Shown: positions 1 to 10,112 of the stretch, piece after piece
Layout: every line of letters begins with the position of its first letter
How positions within the stretch are numbered: the first letter of the stretch is position 1
Assembly: GCA_002355455.1 (NCBI GenBank)
Contig: AP017375.1
Location: 3,038,001 to 3,102,000 of the forward strand
Length of the DNA: 64,000 nucleotides
Direction of reading: 5' to 3'
From: Stanieria sp. NIES-3757
GTDB lineage: Bacteria > Cyanobacteriota > Cyanobacteriia > Cyanobacteriales > Xenococcaceae
The notes under the pieces: generated by a model
What the model saw: only the letters and a program-made list of their open reading frames with translations
Told to the model about the DNA's origin: nothing
The model's database searches: none
Position numbers and translations under genes: made by a program

Positions 1-339
1 GCCGTAGCAATGCTGCATCAGATGAGTTGCTTTGGGGTCTAATTCAATTAATGCCATGAAATCAGTAACTTTAACACCAGTCCATTTGACATCTAATTTT
101 GACCAGCGAGTTACGCAATGAAAGTCAGCCGTAAAATCATGTTGCGGTAGATTTATAAAATCCGACCAACTCAAAGTTTTTTCTGTCGCCAACCCCCAAA
201 CTCGGAATTTCCACTCGTCTGTACTAATTTGCGGAGTTTCTCCATAGGTAAGGACAGGAAAACCCTTAGCTAAATATTGACCAGGAGGAACACGAGGATC
301 TGCATCTGGTGTTGGTTTTTGAAAAAACTTGCCTAACAT
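1..339 (-). CDS. Sulfite-oxidase-like molybdopterin oxidoreductase (N-terminal part)
   Basis: The reading frame is open from the start codon at 339 to the window edge, giving 113 residues that begin MLGKFFQKPTPDADPRVPPG. The stretch DFTADFHCVTRWS carries the conserved cysteine that ligands molybdenum in sulfite oxidase and MsrP/YuiH-type enzymes, followed by KLDVKWTGVKVTDFM, which is typical of that fold. Proteins of this kind bind molybdopterin and reduce or oxidise sulfoxide- or sulfite-type substrates; the substrate cannot be told here. No signal peptide is seen, so a cytoplasmic form is likely. The C-terminal part lies outside the window. Confidence 0.8.
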   Translation of the reverse strand, partial: MLGKFFQKPTPDADPRVPPGQYLAKGFPVLTYGETPQISTDEWKFRVWGLATEKTLSWSDFINLPQHDFTADFHCVTRWSKLDVKWTGVKVTDFMALIELDPKATHLMQHCYG

Positions 340-374
340 AATCTACTTTCAGTCACAATACTACTTTTTTAATA

Positions 375-426
375 GTCTAGCTAGCTTTGCCCCAAAAGTA
401 TTTCACTTGGATGGCTAGCTAGAGAC
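375..426. repeat. Inverted repeat downstream of rpmF
   Basis: The arms GTCTAGCTAGC (375-385) and GCTAGCTAGAGAC (414-426) can pair with a two-base bulge across a 28-base loop. It sits between rpmF and the sulfite-oxidase-like gene. No U-tract follows on the minus strand, so it is not a classical intrinsic terminator; it may be an mRNA 3' end structure. Confidence 0.4.
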
Positions 427-439
427 TGAAACAAGTGGT

Positions 440-619
440 TTATTCGTTGTCTTCTTCCTCTTCTTCGTCAGTGGGGTAAACAAAGCTATTAGAACGTCCA
501 GTTAAAACTGATTTACCTAAAGAAAGAGCTTTTTGAGCTTCTAGGGCAGCTTTTCTTTTCCAGTGAGCTTTGCGATGATTGCGTTTTGAATTAGAAGTTT
601 TCTTCTTAGGAACAGCCAT
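440..619 (-). CDS. rpmF: 50S ribosomal protein L32
   Basis: This 59-residue protein begins [20 protein letters not shown], the diagnostic bacterial L32 N-terminus, and is very basic except for an acidic tail (DEEEEEDNE). An upstream in-frame ATG at 646 would add nine residues, but the family start MAVPKKK at 619 is clearly right. L32 is a structural protein of the large ribosomal subunit. The zinc-binding cysteines of some L32 proteins are absent, so this is the cysteine-free form. The acidic tail is somewhat long for the family. Confidence 0.96.
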   Translation of the reverse strand: MAVPKKKTSNSKRNHRKAHWKRKAALEAQKALSLGKSVLTGRSNSFVYPTDEEEEEDNE

Positions 620-676
620 AGGATTAAATGTAATATTAATGCACAACCTTTCTATTGTAATTCCTTAGTTCAAAAA

Positions 677-1444
677 TTACATAGCACCGACGGGAAAGAT
701 ACTTTCTTCTTGAGTAAACTGACCGATATTTCCTTCTGCTAAAAACTTTTGATTAACTATTTCACGAAAAGTCTGCAAATCGGTTTGCCAAAAATTTAAT
801 CCTTGAGCGAGTCTTTCCAAACGTTGTTGTGGATGATCACTAGCGATCGCGTAATTAAAACTTCCAGCAAATAAAAGAGCAAAAATCGGCTCTTGCTGAG
901 GTTGCTGTAATCGTGCTTCACTAATACTTAGGTTTAATTGGCATCGGTCTAATTGATAGACTAAATTAATGCCTGCTTGTACTAATCCTCTACCAATTTC
1001 GTGCCAAGAGCCTGGAGCTAAAAGAGTTTTAGTTAAATATTTATAAGGAATTTCTCCATTATTAGGAAATGGAACAATAATCTTACAACTAAAGCTTAGG
1101 GCTTGATATTCGGCATGAGGTAATTTTTCTACATATTTTCTGCTTACCAGTGGTGATTGTATTTCATTAATGCTTTTACCTGTAACAGCTTCACTAATGG
1201 TAATAGTACGAGGTTGAGCAATAATATTAATCCCATTTTGAAAGTTTAATTGAGCCAAGGTCGGATTTAAAATTGGTTCTTGGGACAATTCCCAATTTTG
1301 AGGAATAATACCACTAAATTTGAGAAAATCTTGACTAACCATGGTTGGAGTTAAGTTTTTGGCAGCTATGATCATGCCAATTTCTTCAATAAATTTGATG
1401 GTTGTAGCGGATTGCCGAGAAATGTCAAAATTTAAAGATTCCAT
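677..1444 (-). CDS. Conserved cyanobacterial protein of unknown function
   Basis: 255 residues without a signal peptide or membrane segment; no catalytic motif is recognised. It lies directly downstream of the RNase J gene on the same strand, about 190 bases away but beyond a strong terminator. From memory, the Synechocystis order asd-dapA-rnj is also followed by a hypothetical protein (slr0552), so this is probably the same conserved neighbour; I could not verify this. The sequence is mixed alpha/beta with the segment GSWHEIGRGLVQAGINLVYQ near residue 145. Function is unknown. Confidence 0.75.
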   Translation of the reverse strand: MESLNFDISRQSATTIKFIEEIGMIIAAKNLTPTMVSQDFLKFSGIIPQNWELSQEPILNPTLAQLNFQNGINIIAQPRTITISEAVTGKSINEIQSPLVSRKYVEKLPHAEYQALSFSCKIIVPFPNNGEIPYKYLTKTLLAPGSWHEIGRGLVQAGINLVYQLDRCQLNLSISEARLQQPQQEPIFALLFAGSFNYAIASDHPQQRLERLAQGLNFWQTDLQTFREIVNQKFLAEGNIGQFTQEESIFPVGAM

Positions 1445-1570
1445 AGTTATAACTAATATTTACTAGAAGTCTTTTTACTTAAGAACTTAGAGTTCTTGCT
1501 TTTACACTTATACGTATAGACTTCCCGAAGCATCAAAGAAAATAACTATTAAATTGCAGAAAATTAAAAT

Positions 1571-1594
1571 AAAAAAAAGTGGGCATTGCCCACT
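1571..1594 (-). terminator. Rho-independent terminator of rnj
   Basis: Read on the minus strand, a perfect 7-bp stem AGTGGGC/GCCCACT with a three-base loop (1578-1594) is followed at once by eight U residues (1571-1578). It lies about 40 bases past the rnj stop codon. Confidence 0.9.
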
Positions 1595-1635
1595 CTCTGG
1601 TTGCAATATTTATAGAGACAAAAACAGTTTTTAAC

Positions 1636-3402
1636 CTAAATAATTTGCTCTAGAGCAACTGAAGCAGTAGATCTGCGTCTTCTGCGAGCAGTAGATTTAA
1701 CAGCCGATTTTTCGGGTGTTTGCAACAAAAAAACCACCAACGGTTTACTTCTTAACTCTCTGCTAATTAATCGTTGTAAATTACCTTCAATTTCAATCCG
1801 AATTCCTGTCCAATCTACTTCGATTTCACCATCGATGATCTGACTAAATTCTGACCAGCGATCGCTAAAGAATTTTTCGATAGTTCTAACAATTAACTGT
1901 TGTAATAAAGATTTTTCGACTGTGGTTACCACCCCTCTTAAATGAACTGTGGGAGGAGTAATTAATTTGCCCGACCAATCAACAGCAGTAGCGACAGTCA
2001 CTACACCATCTTCTGCTAATTGTTGTCTTTCTTTCATGACTGTATCGTGGACAATTCCGGCACTATCAACTAATTCAATTCCAGAAGGTACTTGTCCTGC
2101 AATACTAATACTTTCTTCAGTTAATTCGACAATATCACCGTTATTAATTACCACCGTATTTTCGCCGGGAATACCCATTGCCTGAGCTATTTCAGCGTGT
2201 TTGACAAGCATCCTATGTTCACCATGAACGGGAACAAAAAATTTGGGTTTGGTTAAAGCTAGCATCAGTTTGTGGTCTTCTTGCGCTCCATGTCCAGATA
2301 CATGGATACCTTTATCTTTACCATAAATGACTTTAGCTCCTTGCATCATCAAGCGATCAATCGTATTAACAACGGCAATTGTATTACCTGGGATTGGATT
2401 GGCAGAAAAAACAATCGTATCTCCTGGTTTAACTCGAATATGTCGATGATCTTTACGAGAAATACGAGTCATGGCAGCGAGAGGTTCACCTTGAGAACCT
2501 GTGGTTAAAATCACAACTTGTTCATCAGGAAGACGATTGAGAGCTTTAAGTGGTTCAAATAAATCGTCTCGACATTTGATATAACCCAAATTACGAGCAT
2601 GAGCGATCACATTTAGCATTGACCGCCCCACTACTACTACTTTACGTTGATGTTTTTGTGCCAGTTGCAAAATAATATTGACTCGATGAACTGAGGAGGC
2701 AAAAGTTGTGACCATTAACCTTCCTTCAGCTTGAGCAAAGATACGGTCTAAATTAGGATAAACAGCACTTTCTGGAGGTGTATGTCCAGGAACTTCAGCA
2801 TTAGTAGAATCACTCAGGAGACACAAAACACCTTTTTCTCCGTGTTCTGCCAATTTTTGTAAATCATAAGTTTCGCCATCAATTGGGGTATGGTCAAATT
2901 TGAAATCTCCCGTATGAATAACTACCCCTAAAGGAGTATTAATAGCAACGCTAAAGCTATCGGCGATTGAATGAGTATTGCGAATAAACTCAACCAAGAA
3001 AGATTTTCCTAAACGAACTATTTCTCTGGGGGCAACGGTTTTGAGAATTGTGCGATCGCGCAATCCTGCTTCTTCTAATTTATCTTCCAGCAACGCCATC
3101 GCTAAACGAGGTCCATAAATAACTGGAATATCAAATTGTTTTAGATGATAGGGAATCCCACCAATATGATCTTCGTGACCATGGGTGACAATCATTCCTT
3201 TGATTTTGTGGCGGTTTTCCCGTAAATAGGTCATGTCGGGCAATACTATATTAATCCCATGCATTTCATCGGTAGGAAAAGCCAAACCTGCATCTAATAA
3301 AATAATTTCGTCTTCATATTCAAAGACACAGGTGTTTTTGCCAATTTCATGTAGTCCACCAAGGGGAATAATTTTGAGAGTTGGTTTGTCATTTTTGTTC
3401 AT
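1636..3402 (-). CDS. rnj: Ribonuclease J
   Basis: 588 residues with the metallo-beta-lactamase/beta-CASP fold of RNase J. The metal-binding motif HGHEDH is at residues 74-79, and the beta-CASP segment includes LTTGSQGEPLAAMTRIS and SANPIPGN. The histidine motif FVPVHGEHRML follows. RNase J is the dual endo- and 5'-3' exoribonuclease used in mRNA and rRNA turnover in cyanobacteria. The C-terminus ends in a basic tract (TARRRRRSTASVALEQII), probably contacting RNA. It follows dapA and asd on the same strand, a gene order kept in many cyanobacteria. A strong terminator ends the transcript. Confidence 0.95.
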   Translation of the reverse strand: MNKNDKPTLKIIPLGGLHEIGKNTCVFEYEDEIILLDAGLAFPTDEMHGINIVLPDMTYLRENRHKIKGMIVTHGHEDHIGGIPYHLKQFDIPVIYGPRLAMALLEDKLEEAGLRDRTILKTVAPREIVRLGKSFLVEFIRNTHSIADSFSVAINTPLGVVIHTGDFKFDHTPIDGETYDLQKLAEHGEKGVLCLLSDSTNAEVPGHTPPESAVYPNLDRIFAQAEGRLMVTTFASSVHRVNIILQLAQKHQRKVVVVGRSMLNVIAHARNLGYIKCRDDLFEPLKALNRLPDEQVVILTTGSQGEPLAAMTRISRKDHRHIRVKPGDTIVFSANPIPGNTIAVVNTIDRLMMQGAKVIYGKDKGIHVSGHGAQEDHKLMLALTKPKFFVPVHGEHRMLVKHAEIAQAMGIPGENTVVINNGDIVELTEESISIAGQVPSGIELVDSAGIVHDTVMKERQQLAEDGVVTVATAVDWSGKLITPPTVHLRGVVTTVEKSLLQQLIVRTIEKFFSDRWSEFSQIIDGEIEVDWTGIRIEIEGNLQRLISRELRSKPLVVFLLQTPEKSAVKSTARRRRRSTASVALEQII

Positions 3403-3693
3403 GTTTTTCCTGATTAAGTTAGTGAATTAGGCTTTTTGTCAACTAATGAGTTAGTTAAAATAAAAAGATTTTTATTGGATTTTTAGTTGATTGAATGTAA
3501 ATATTTAATTTTAGATAAATAGAAGCAAACAAGTAATCAGAAAGCAACAAGCTTCTGCTGACTAATTGCTAATTATTATTTGATTTTTTAAAAAATTTGT
3601 TTAATTTTAAATTGAAGATTTATCTGTATTATTATATATAACAGCTTTTATAGGTTATGAGTGGAAGTTTATCTCTATGCACTAATAATAAAC

Positions 3694-4584
3694 TCAAAGT
3701 AAACTTAATTCCTTAAGAATTGCTTTTAATTTTTCGGTTAAATCTAATTGTAACTCACAAAGAGGCGGACGCAAACTACCAACCTGCCAACCCTGTAAGT
3801 TTAAGGCTGCTTTGACAACAATCGGGTTAGTAGTAGCAAATAAAATTTTAAATAAAGGAAAAAGTTTTAACTGAATTTCTTGAGCTAGTTGGTTATTGCC
3901 TTGAGCAAATGCTTCAATCATCTCTTGCATTTGTTTCCCTACTAAATGACTGGCGACACTTACTACCCCTACACTTCCTACAGTTAACAAGGGTAAAGTT
4001 AGGGCATCTTCCCCAGAATAAATAGCAAAAGAATCGGGTGTTAAACGGCGAATTTGACAAGCTTGTTCCAAATCTCCACTGGCTTCTTTAATCGCAATAA
4101 TATTATCAATTTCGGCTAATCGTGCAACTGTTTCAGCTTCAAGATTGCGACTTGTACGACTTGGCACATTGTATAACATCAAAGGTAGATCGGGACAAGC
4201 AAGGGCGATCGCCTTAAAATGCTGATACAATCCTTCTTGGGGTGGTTTATTGTAATAAGGAACTACTTGCAAAGAACCATCTAAGCCTAATTTAGCTGCC
4301 TTTTGAGTTGCTGCGATCGCTTCATGGGTTGAGTTTGAACCAGTTCCTGCAATAATTTTAGCGCGATGTCCTACAGCTTTTTTAAGCACTTGGAATAATT
4401 CATACTCTTCATCCCAAGTTAAAGTAGGAGATTCTCCTGTGGTTCCACAGATTACTAAACCGTCATTGCCATTGTCTACCAAGTGAACAGCTAATTTTTC
4501 TGCTACTTCATAATCTACACTCCCGTCATCTGCAAACGGAGTCACCATTGCCACTACTACTCTGCCAAAAGGTTCATAACTCAT
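3694..4584 (-). CDS. dapA: 4-hydroxy-tetrahydrodipicolinate synthase
   Basis: 296 residues, the normal size. It condenses pyruvate and aspartate semialdehyde, the first committed step to diaminopimelate and lysine. The pyruvate-binding GTTGE is at 47-51, the YNVPSRT loop supplies Tyr138, and the Schiff-base lysine is Lys166 in [10 protein letters not shown]. It lies just downstream of asd, whose product is its substrate, with about 120 bases between them, so co-transcription is likely. No oddities. Confidence 0.96.
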   Translation of the reverse strand: MSYEPFGRVVVAMVTPFADDGSVDYEVAEKLAVHLVDNGNDGLVICGTTGESPTLTWDEEYELFQVLKKAVGHRAKIIAGTGSNSTHEAIAATQKAAKLGLDGSLQVVPYYNKPPQEGLYQHFKAIALACPDLPLMLYNVPSRTSRNLEAETVARLAEIDNIIAIKEASGDLEQACQIRRLTPDSFAIYSGEDALTLPLLTVGSVGVVSVASHLVGKQMQEMIEAFAQGNNQLAQEIQLKLFPLFKILFATTNPIVVKAALNLQGWQVGSLRPPLCELQLDLTEKLKAILKELSLL

Positions 4585-4705
4585 AAGGAATCAATACGCA
4601 CAATTTCAAATCAGCAACTAGGGTTTTTTCTTTAGAAAAGAGAAGCTAAAGTACAGAAAAATCTGGTTACTTTTCCCGTCAACAATCAAATAAAAAGTTA
4701 TTGTT

Positions 4706-5752
4706 TTAGACTACAACTTTTTTATCATTAGCTGTCTTCAACCAATTTTTTTGAAGGAGTAATTCAGCAATTTGAATGGCATTTAAAGCTGCTCCTTTAC
4801 GAATTTGGTCGCCACAAAGCCACAATTCTAAACCACAAGGGTGAGATAAATCTTGACGAATACGTCCCACTAATACTTCATCTTTACCTGTAGCATCGAT
4901 AGGCATTGGGAAATAATTCGCTTGCCAATCTTCGACCAATTTTACTCCTTTGGCTTTGGCAATAATTTCTCTAGCCTGTTCAACCGCAAAGGGGTGCTCA
5001 AATTCTAAATTGATAGCTTCAGAGTGCGCTCTTAAGACTGGCACGCGGACACAAGTGGCACTCAAGCGTAACTCGGGAGCATTAAAAATTTTTCTAGTTT
5101 CATTGATCATTTTCATTTCTTCTTCACAATATCCTTGCTCGTTGAGAGGAGAATTGTGAGGAAAAAGATTAAACGCTAAAGGATAAGGCAAAATTTCAGG
5201 TTGAGGAGTTTCGCCAGCCAAAATAGCTTTAGATTGAGTTTTTACTTCTTCCATTGCTCTAGCACCAGCACCAGAAGCCGATTGATAAGTAGATACTACC
5301 ACTCGTCTAATCGGTTGAACTTGGTGCAGAGGGTAAATAGCTACTCCCATCAAAATGGTGGTGCAGTTAGGATTAGCAATGATACCTTGATGTTTTGCTG
5401 CTGCTTCGGGATTAATTTCAGGAACAACTAAAGGCACTTCTGGGTTCATCCGAAAGGCACTAGAGTTATCAATCACAACTGCCCCTGCTGCTACTGCTTT
5501 GGCTGCCCAAGTTTTGGAGGTAGAACCACCCGCCGAAGCTAAAACTAAATCTACATCCTGAAATGAATCTTCGCTAACTACTTCTACTTCAACTTCTTCC
5601 CCACGGTAGTTAATTTTTGTGCCTGCCGAACGAGGAGAAGCCAACAATTTAAGATTTTTTAAAGGAAACTGACGAGTTGCTAATAATTGAAGTAGTTCTT
5701 GTCCTACTGCTCCGGTTGCTCCCAAAATAGCGACATTAATTCCACCAGACAA
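4706..5752 (-). CDS. asd: Aspartate-semialdehyde dehydrogenase
   Basis: 348 residues. The N-terminal NADP-binding glycine motif GATGAVGQ is at 11-18 and the catalytic cysteine is Cys130 in ANPNCTT. It reduces aspartyl phosphate to aspartate semialdehyde, the branch point to lysine, threonine and methionine. It starts the asd-dapA-rnj block and is divergent from tig across a 520-base gap. A small stem-loop (CTCGCT/AGCGAG at 5793-5807) lies in its presumed 5' leader. Confidence 0.96.
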   Translation of the reverse strand: MSGGINVAILGATGAVGQELLQLLATRQFPLKNLKLLASPRSAGTKINYRGEEVEVEVVSEDSFQDVDLVLASAGGSTSKTWAAKAVAAGAVVIDNSSAFRMNPEVPLVVPEINPEAAAKHQGIIANPNCTTILMGVAIYPLHQVQPIRRVVVSTYQSASGAGARAMEEVKTQSKAILAGETPQPEILPYPLAFNLFPHNSPLNEQGYCEEEMKMINETRKIFNAPELRLSATCVRVPVLRAHSEAINLEFEHPFAVEQAREIIAKAKGVKLVEDWQANYFPMPIDATGKDEVLVGRIRQDLSHPCGLELWLCGDQIRKGAALNAIQIAELLLQKNWLKTANDKKVVV

Positions 5753-6273
5753 TGATTTAAACCTCCCCTTGAGATTACGTTCTCAAATATGCCTCGCTAA
5801 AAGCGAGAGCGTGATTACTATTTAAGTTTTATTTTATGAATTAGCAATGATGATTAAATTACTCTTAAGCTATATTGATTAAAGCTAATTTTTTAATATT
5901 TGTTCATCTTACCAGATGGATTAGCCTCTCTAGTTCACTTTTACAGTCTGCAACAATTCTTCAATTTGCTTGTTTGCCTGATTGACAAGAGTTTAGATTA
6001 ATTTAACAGCAATGGCTCAGATTAATTTTTTTCTTTCTAGACCACAGATGTAATATTATCAACTATTGGTCAAGAGGCTACCACTTTGAAAAAGTAGAGC
6101 TAAATCAGTCCATTTAGGCAACAAAAAATCAAAATTTCGCCAACTTAGTGGAATCAACCTACTTCAATTGATAAGATAGCATAGCTACGAGGAGTCTTAA
6201 GCTAATTTTTAAGTTAATTACTCCTCGCTTCAAGACATAATTAAACTAAAGTAGTTACTAAATAGAACCATCG
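5753..6273. other. Divergent intergenic region asd/tig
   Basis: About 520 bases with no convincing ORF or RNA gene. It must hold the promoters of asd (minus) and tig (plus). The only clear structure is a 6-bp hairpin at 5793-5807, close upstream of asd. Confidence 0.6.
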
Positions 6274-7653
6274 ATGAAAGTAACCCAGGAAAAGCTTCCT
6301 GACAGCCAAATAAAATTAGAAATAGAAATTTCAGGAGAAACTTCTCGCAGTACCTACGAAAAAGTGGTACAAAACCTCGCCCGTTCCAGCAATATTCCTG
6401 GGTTTCGCCAAGGTAAAGTCCCACGGCAAGTTTTGCTACAAAGAATTGGTACTCAAAAAATTAAGGCAGCAGCTTTAGAAGAATTAATTCAAACCAGTTT
6501 GGCAGAGGCAATCAAACAAGAATCAATTGAAGCGTTAGGCAACTATCAGCTTCGTTCTAATTTTGATGAATTGATTCAAAAATATCATCCTGGTGAACCA
6601 ATTGTTTTTTCGGCTGCGGTAGATATTCCTCCTTCTATAGAATTAGGGGATTATCAAACAATTGACGTTAAAGCAGAAGAATCAGTTTACGCTCCCGAAC
6701 AAGTAGACGATTTTATCGAACAACGTCGGGCGCAACAAGCTGATTTAGTTCCAATTGAAGATCGTCCTGCCGAAATGGGAGATCTTGCCATTATTGATTT
6801 TAGTGGCAAACTCATGTCTGAAGGAGAAGAAGGAACTGAGATCGAAGGCGGTAGTGCTACTAACTTTCAAGTTGAGATTGCCGAAGGTAAACTTATTCCA
6901 GGCATGGTGGAAGGAGTTGTCGGGATGAAACCCGAAGAGACTAAAGAAGTCTTGGTAACTTTTCCCGAAGATTACCCTAAAGAAGATTTAGCTGGCAAAC
7001 CTGCCGTTTTTTCTATTACGCTGAAAGAACTCAAAGCTAAAGAATTACCAGAGCTTGATGACGACTTTGCTCAAGAAGTAAGTGAGTTTGAAACCTTTGC
7101 TGAGTTAAAAGAATCTTTGGAGAAACAATTCCAAGAAAAAGCAGCCAATGAAACAAAAAACAATATTAATGCTGCTATTGTCAATGCTTTAGTTGAAAAA
7201 AGCACCGTAGATTTACCAGAAACTTTAGTTCAAGAAGAAGTAACCCAAGTACTGACTCAAACGTTGGTACAAATGCAACAAATGGGTTTAGACGTAAAAA
7301 GGTTAGTGAATGCTGATAGCATTCCTAAAATGAGAGCCAATGCTCGCCCAGAAGCGATTGAAAATCTGCAAAAAAACTTAATCATCTCAGAAATTGCTAA
7401 GCGAGAATCTTTACAACCTAGTGAAGAAGAGATTGTTACAAGAATGGCAGAAATTGAGCAAGAACTTGCGGGTCAAGATATTGATCGCGATCGCTTAAGA
7501 AAAATGGTCGAAGAAGAGTTTACTAGGGACAAAACCCTTGATTGGTTGAGGGAAAAAGCTCAAGTCGAATTAGTTCCTAGTGGTTCTCTTTCAGAAGTAG
7601 AAGCACAAGCTGAAGCAGAAGAAGAATTAGAAACTGAAGTAGAAAACAGTTAA
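6274..7653 (+). CDS. tig: Trigger factor (ribosome-associated chaperone)
   Basis: 459 residues. The N-terminal ribosome-binding domain has the signature GFRQGKVPR near residue 45. An FKBP-type prolyl isomerase domain follows (about 155-245, with IIDFSGKL and FPEDYP), then the helical substrate-binding C-terminal domain. It meets nascent chains at the ribosome exit tunnel. The Glu-rich tail (EAQAEAEEELETEVENS) is long but usual in cyanobacteria. It is followed by a clear terminator and then clpP-clpX, a conserved order. Confidence 0.96.
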   Translation: MKVTQEKLPDSQIKLEIEISGETSRSTYEKVVQNLARSSNIPGFRQGKVPRQVLLQRIGTQKIKAAALEELIQTSLAEAIKQESIEALGNYQLRSNFDELIQKYHPGEPIVFSAAVDIPPSIELGDYQTIDVKAEESVYAPEQVDDFIEQRRAQQADLVPIEDRPAEMGDLAIIDFSGKLMSEGEEGTEIEGGSATNFQVEIAEGKLIPGMVEGVVGMKPEETKEVLVTFPEDYPKEDLAGKPAVFSITLKELKAKELPELDDDFAQEVSEFETFAELKESLEKQFQEKAANETKNNINAAIVNALVEKSTVDLPETLVQEEVTQVLTQTLVQMQQMGLDVKRLVNADSIPKMRANARPEAIENLQKNLIISEIAKRESLQPSEEEIVTRMAEIEQELAGQDIDRDRLRKMVEEEFTRDKTLDWLREKAQVELVPSGSLSEVEAQAEAEEELETEVENS

Positions 7654-7661
7654 GTTAATTA

Positions 7662-7691
7662 AAGGAGAAGGGATTCAACTTCTTCTTTTTT
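7662..7691 (+). terminator. Rho-independent terminator of tig
   Basis: A 9-bp stem, AAGGAGAAG (7662-7670) with CTTCTTCTT (7679-7687, one G-U pair), and an 8-base loop are followed by four U residues. It lies 9 bases after the tig stop codon. Confidence 0.85.
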
Positions 7692-7865
7692 ATCTAATCA
7701 ACTAGGCTAATAACTAATTGGCATAGTGGGGATATCCCCACCCTACTGTCTGCACAATTAAAGTAGATAAGGCATAATATTCAACAGAAGGATAAACTAA
7801 ACTCAGAAAAATTACGCAAAAATTACCCAACAATTATATTAGACCAAAATAGTTAACAAAAATAT

Positions 7866-8549
7866 ATGTGGGAATCGCGATCGCCTTATAACTACTTAAC
7901 TAGCCAACGTAACCAAGAAGCTTATTCCTTGAGTAACGTTGTCCCGATGGTAATTGAGCAATCTGGCATCGGAGAAAGAGCTTTTGATATTTACTCCAGA
8001 CTATTGCGAGAGCGAATTGTTTTCCTCGGGACACCAATTGATGATAAAGTTGCCGATTCGATAGTAGCCCAGTTATTGTATTTAGAAGCAGAAGACCCAG
8101 AAAAAGATATTCAATTGTATATCAATTCTCCAGGCGGATCAGTATATTCTGGTATGGCGATTTATGATACCATGCAGCAAATTCAACCAGACGTTGTAAC
8201 TATTTGTTATGGTATAGCTGCTTCGATGGGGGCGTTTCTCCTTTCTGGTGGGACAAAAGGCAAAAGAATGGCATTGCCAAGCTCAAGGATTATGATCCAT
8301 CAGCCTTTAGGAGGCGCACAAGGTCAAGCAGTAGATATAGAAATTCAAGCCAGAGAAATTCTCTACATTAAAAAGAGACTTAATGACTTGATTGCTGAAC
8401 ATACAGGTCAACCTTTCGAAAAAATAGCTGCTGATACAGAGCGAGACTTTTATATGTCAGCCCAAGAAGCTCAAGAATATGGCTTAATCGATCAAGTAAT
8501 CATTAGACAACAACTAGCAGATCCTAAAGTCCCAGTAACATCTCTCTAA
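7866..8549 (+). CDS. clpP: ATP-dependent Clp protease proteolytic subunit
   Basis: 227 residues with a full catalytic triad: Ser120 in [12 protein letters not shown], His145 in MIHQPLGG, and an aspartate in ADTERD near 190. It forms the tetradecameric protease chamber with ClpX or ClpC. The first 25 residues ([20 protein letters not shown]) extend beyond the usual mature start; an internal ATG at 7947 ([10 protein letters not shown]) is an alternative start. It is 17 bases upstream of clpX and certainly co-transcribed with it. Confidence 0.95.
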   Translation: MWESRSPYNYLTSQRNQEAYSLSNVVPMVIEQSGIGERAFDIYSRLLRERIVFLGTPIDDKVADSIVAQLLYLEAEDPEKDIQLYINSPGGSVYSGMAIYDTMQQIQPDVVTICYGIAASMGAFLLSGGTKGKRMALPSSRIMIHQPLGGAQGQAVDIEIQAREILYIKKRLNDLIAEHTGQPFEKIAADTERDFYMSAQEAQEYGLIDQVIIRQQLADPKVPVTSL

Positions 8550-8566
8550 CCTAGCAAGAGGCGCAT

Positions 8567-9901
8567 ATGTCTAAATACGACTCTCATCTTAAATGTTCGT
8601 TTTGTGGCAAATCTCAGGAGCAAGTCCGTAAACTAATTGCGGGTCCTGGGGTTTACATTTGTGATGAATGTGTTGAATTATGTAACGAAATTTTGGATGA
8701 GGAGTTGATTGAAGAAGGAATGCCGATCTCCCCGGCTGCGCCTCGTCCAGATAGCAAAACCCCGAAAAAACGCGATCGCGTAGGTGGGATTTCTTTTAGA
8801 GATATTCCTAAACCTAGAGAAATCAAACGATATTTGGACGAACACGTGATTGGACAGGAAGAAGCTAAAAAAGTTCTTTCCGTAGCAGTTTACAATCATT
8901 ACAAGCGGTTGAGTTTAGCAGGAACCGATCAAGAACGCGGTGAAGATGCAGTTGAGCTACAAAAATCGAATGTCCTGTTAATGGGTCCAACTGGTTGTGG
9001 TAAAACTTTACTAGCTCAAACTTTAGCTAAAATCCTGGAAGTACCTTTTGCGGTAGCTGATGCTACAACTCTTACCGAAGCTGGTTATGTCGGGGAAGAT
9101 GTCGAAAATATTTTATTACGTTTGTTGCAAGTAGCAGATTTGGATGTAGAAGAAGCACAACGAGGGATTATTTACATTGATGAAATTGATAAAATAGCCC
9201 GCAAGAGCGAAAATCCTTCCATTACTCGTGATGTTTCAGGCGAAGGCGTACAACAAGCCTTGTTGAAAATGTTGGAAGGAACAGTAGCTAATGTACCGCC
9301 TCAAGGAGGAAGAAAACATCCTTACCAAGATTGTATTCAAATCGATACTAGCAACATCTTGTTTATTTGTGGTGGGGCTTTTGTTGGTTTAGATAAGGTG
9401 GTAGAACGCCGTCTGGGTAAAAAATCGATGGGCTTTATCCAAAATGGGGAAACTCCTTCTAAAGAAAAGCTGGCAACTGATATCTTACAGCAACTTCAAC
9501 CAGACGATCTGGTTAAGTTTGGCATGATTCCAGAATTTGTCGGACGTATTCCCGTCAACGCAGCTTTAGAACCTCTAGATGAAGAAGCATTAGTAGAAAT
9601 TCTTACTCAACCTCGCAATGCTTTAATCAAGCAATATCAAAAGCTATTGCGAATGGACAGCATTCAATTAGATTTTGAAGATGAAGCAGTCAAAGCGATC
9701 GCACAAGAAGCATATCGTAGGAAAACTGGTGCCAGAGCTTTACGAGGTATTGTCGAAGAGTTGATGCTGGATATCATGTATGAGTTACCTTCCCGTAAGG
9801 ATGTACGTCGTTGCGTCGTAACCAGGGAAATGGTAGAAAAACGTTCTACTGCTGAGTTATTGGTTCATCCAACTTCTTTTAGAAAACCAGAATCGGCTTA
9901 A
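8567..9901 (+). CDS. clpX: ATP-dependent Clp protease ATP-binding subunit ClpX
   Basis: 444 residues. The N-terminal zinc-binding domain has CSFCGKS and CDECVELC. The AAA+ module has Walker A GPTGCGKT, Walker [12 protein letters not shown] and the sensor-2 region [14 protein letters not shown]-type ClpP-docking loop is not exact here: the segment reads [11 protein letters not shown]. ClpX unfolds substrates and feeds them to ClpP, encoded immediately upstream. Confidence 0.97.
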   Translation: MSKYDSHLKCSFCGKSQEQVRKLIAGPGVYICDECVELCNEILDEELIEEGMPISPAAPRPDSKTPKKRDRVGGISFRDIPKPREIKRYLDEHVIGQEEAKKVLSVAVYNHYKRLSLAGTDQERGEDAVELQKSNVLLMGPTGCGKTLLAQTLAKILEVPFAVADATTLTEAGYVGEDVENILLRLLQVADLDVEEAQRGIIYIDEIDKIARKSENPSITRDVSGEGVQQALLKMLEGTVANVPPQGGRKHPYQDCIQIDTSNILFICGGAFVGLDKVVERRLGKKSMGFIQNGETPSKEKLATDILQQLQPDDLVKFGMIPEFVGRIPVNAALEPLDEEALVEILTQPRNALIKQYQKLLRMDSIQLDFEDEAVKAIAQEAYRRKTGARALRGIVEELMLDIMYELPSRKDVRRCVVTREMVEKRSTAELLVHPTSFRKPESA

Positions 9902-10112
9902 TCAGTTAATCAGTTATCAGTGACCAGAAAGTAATAGGTAATAAGTAACAAGGTCATAAATTTTCTGCTTTCTACTTTTTACTTTTTATCCATCAACCAT
10001 TAACTATCAACAATGAAAAATTACCAGTTATCAACTAATTGTTAACTAGATGGAAATTACTGTTGAGTGAGTATTACACTGAGTAGTTAGTAGTCGATAG
10101 CTAATAACTGCA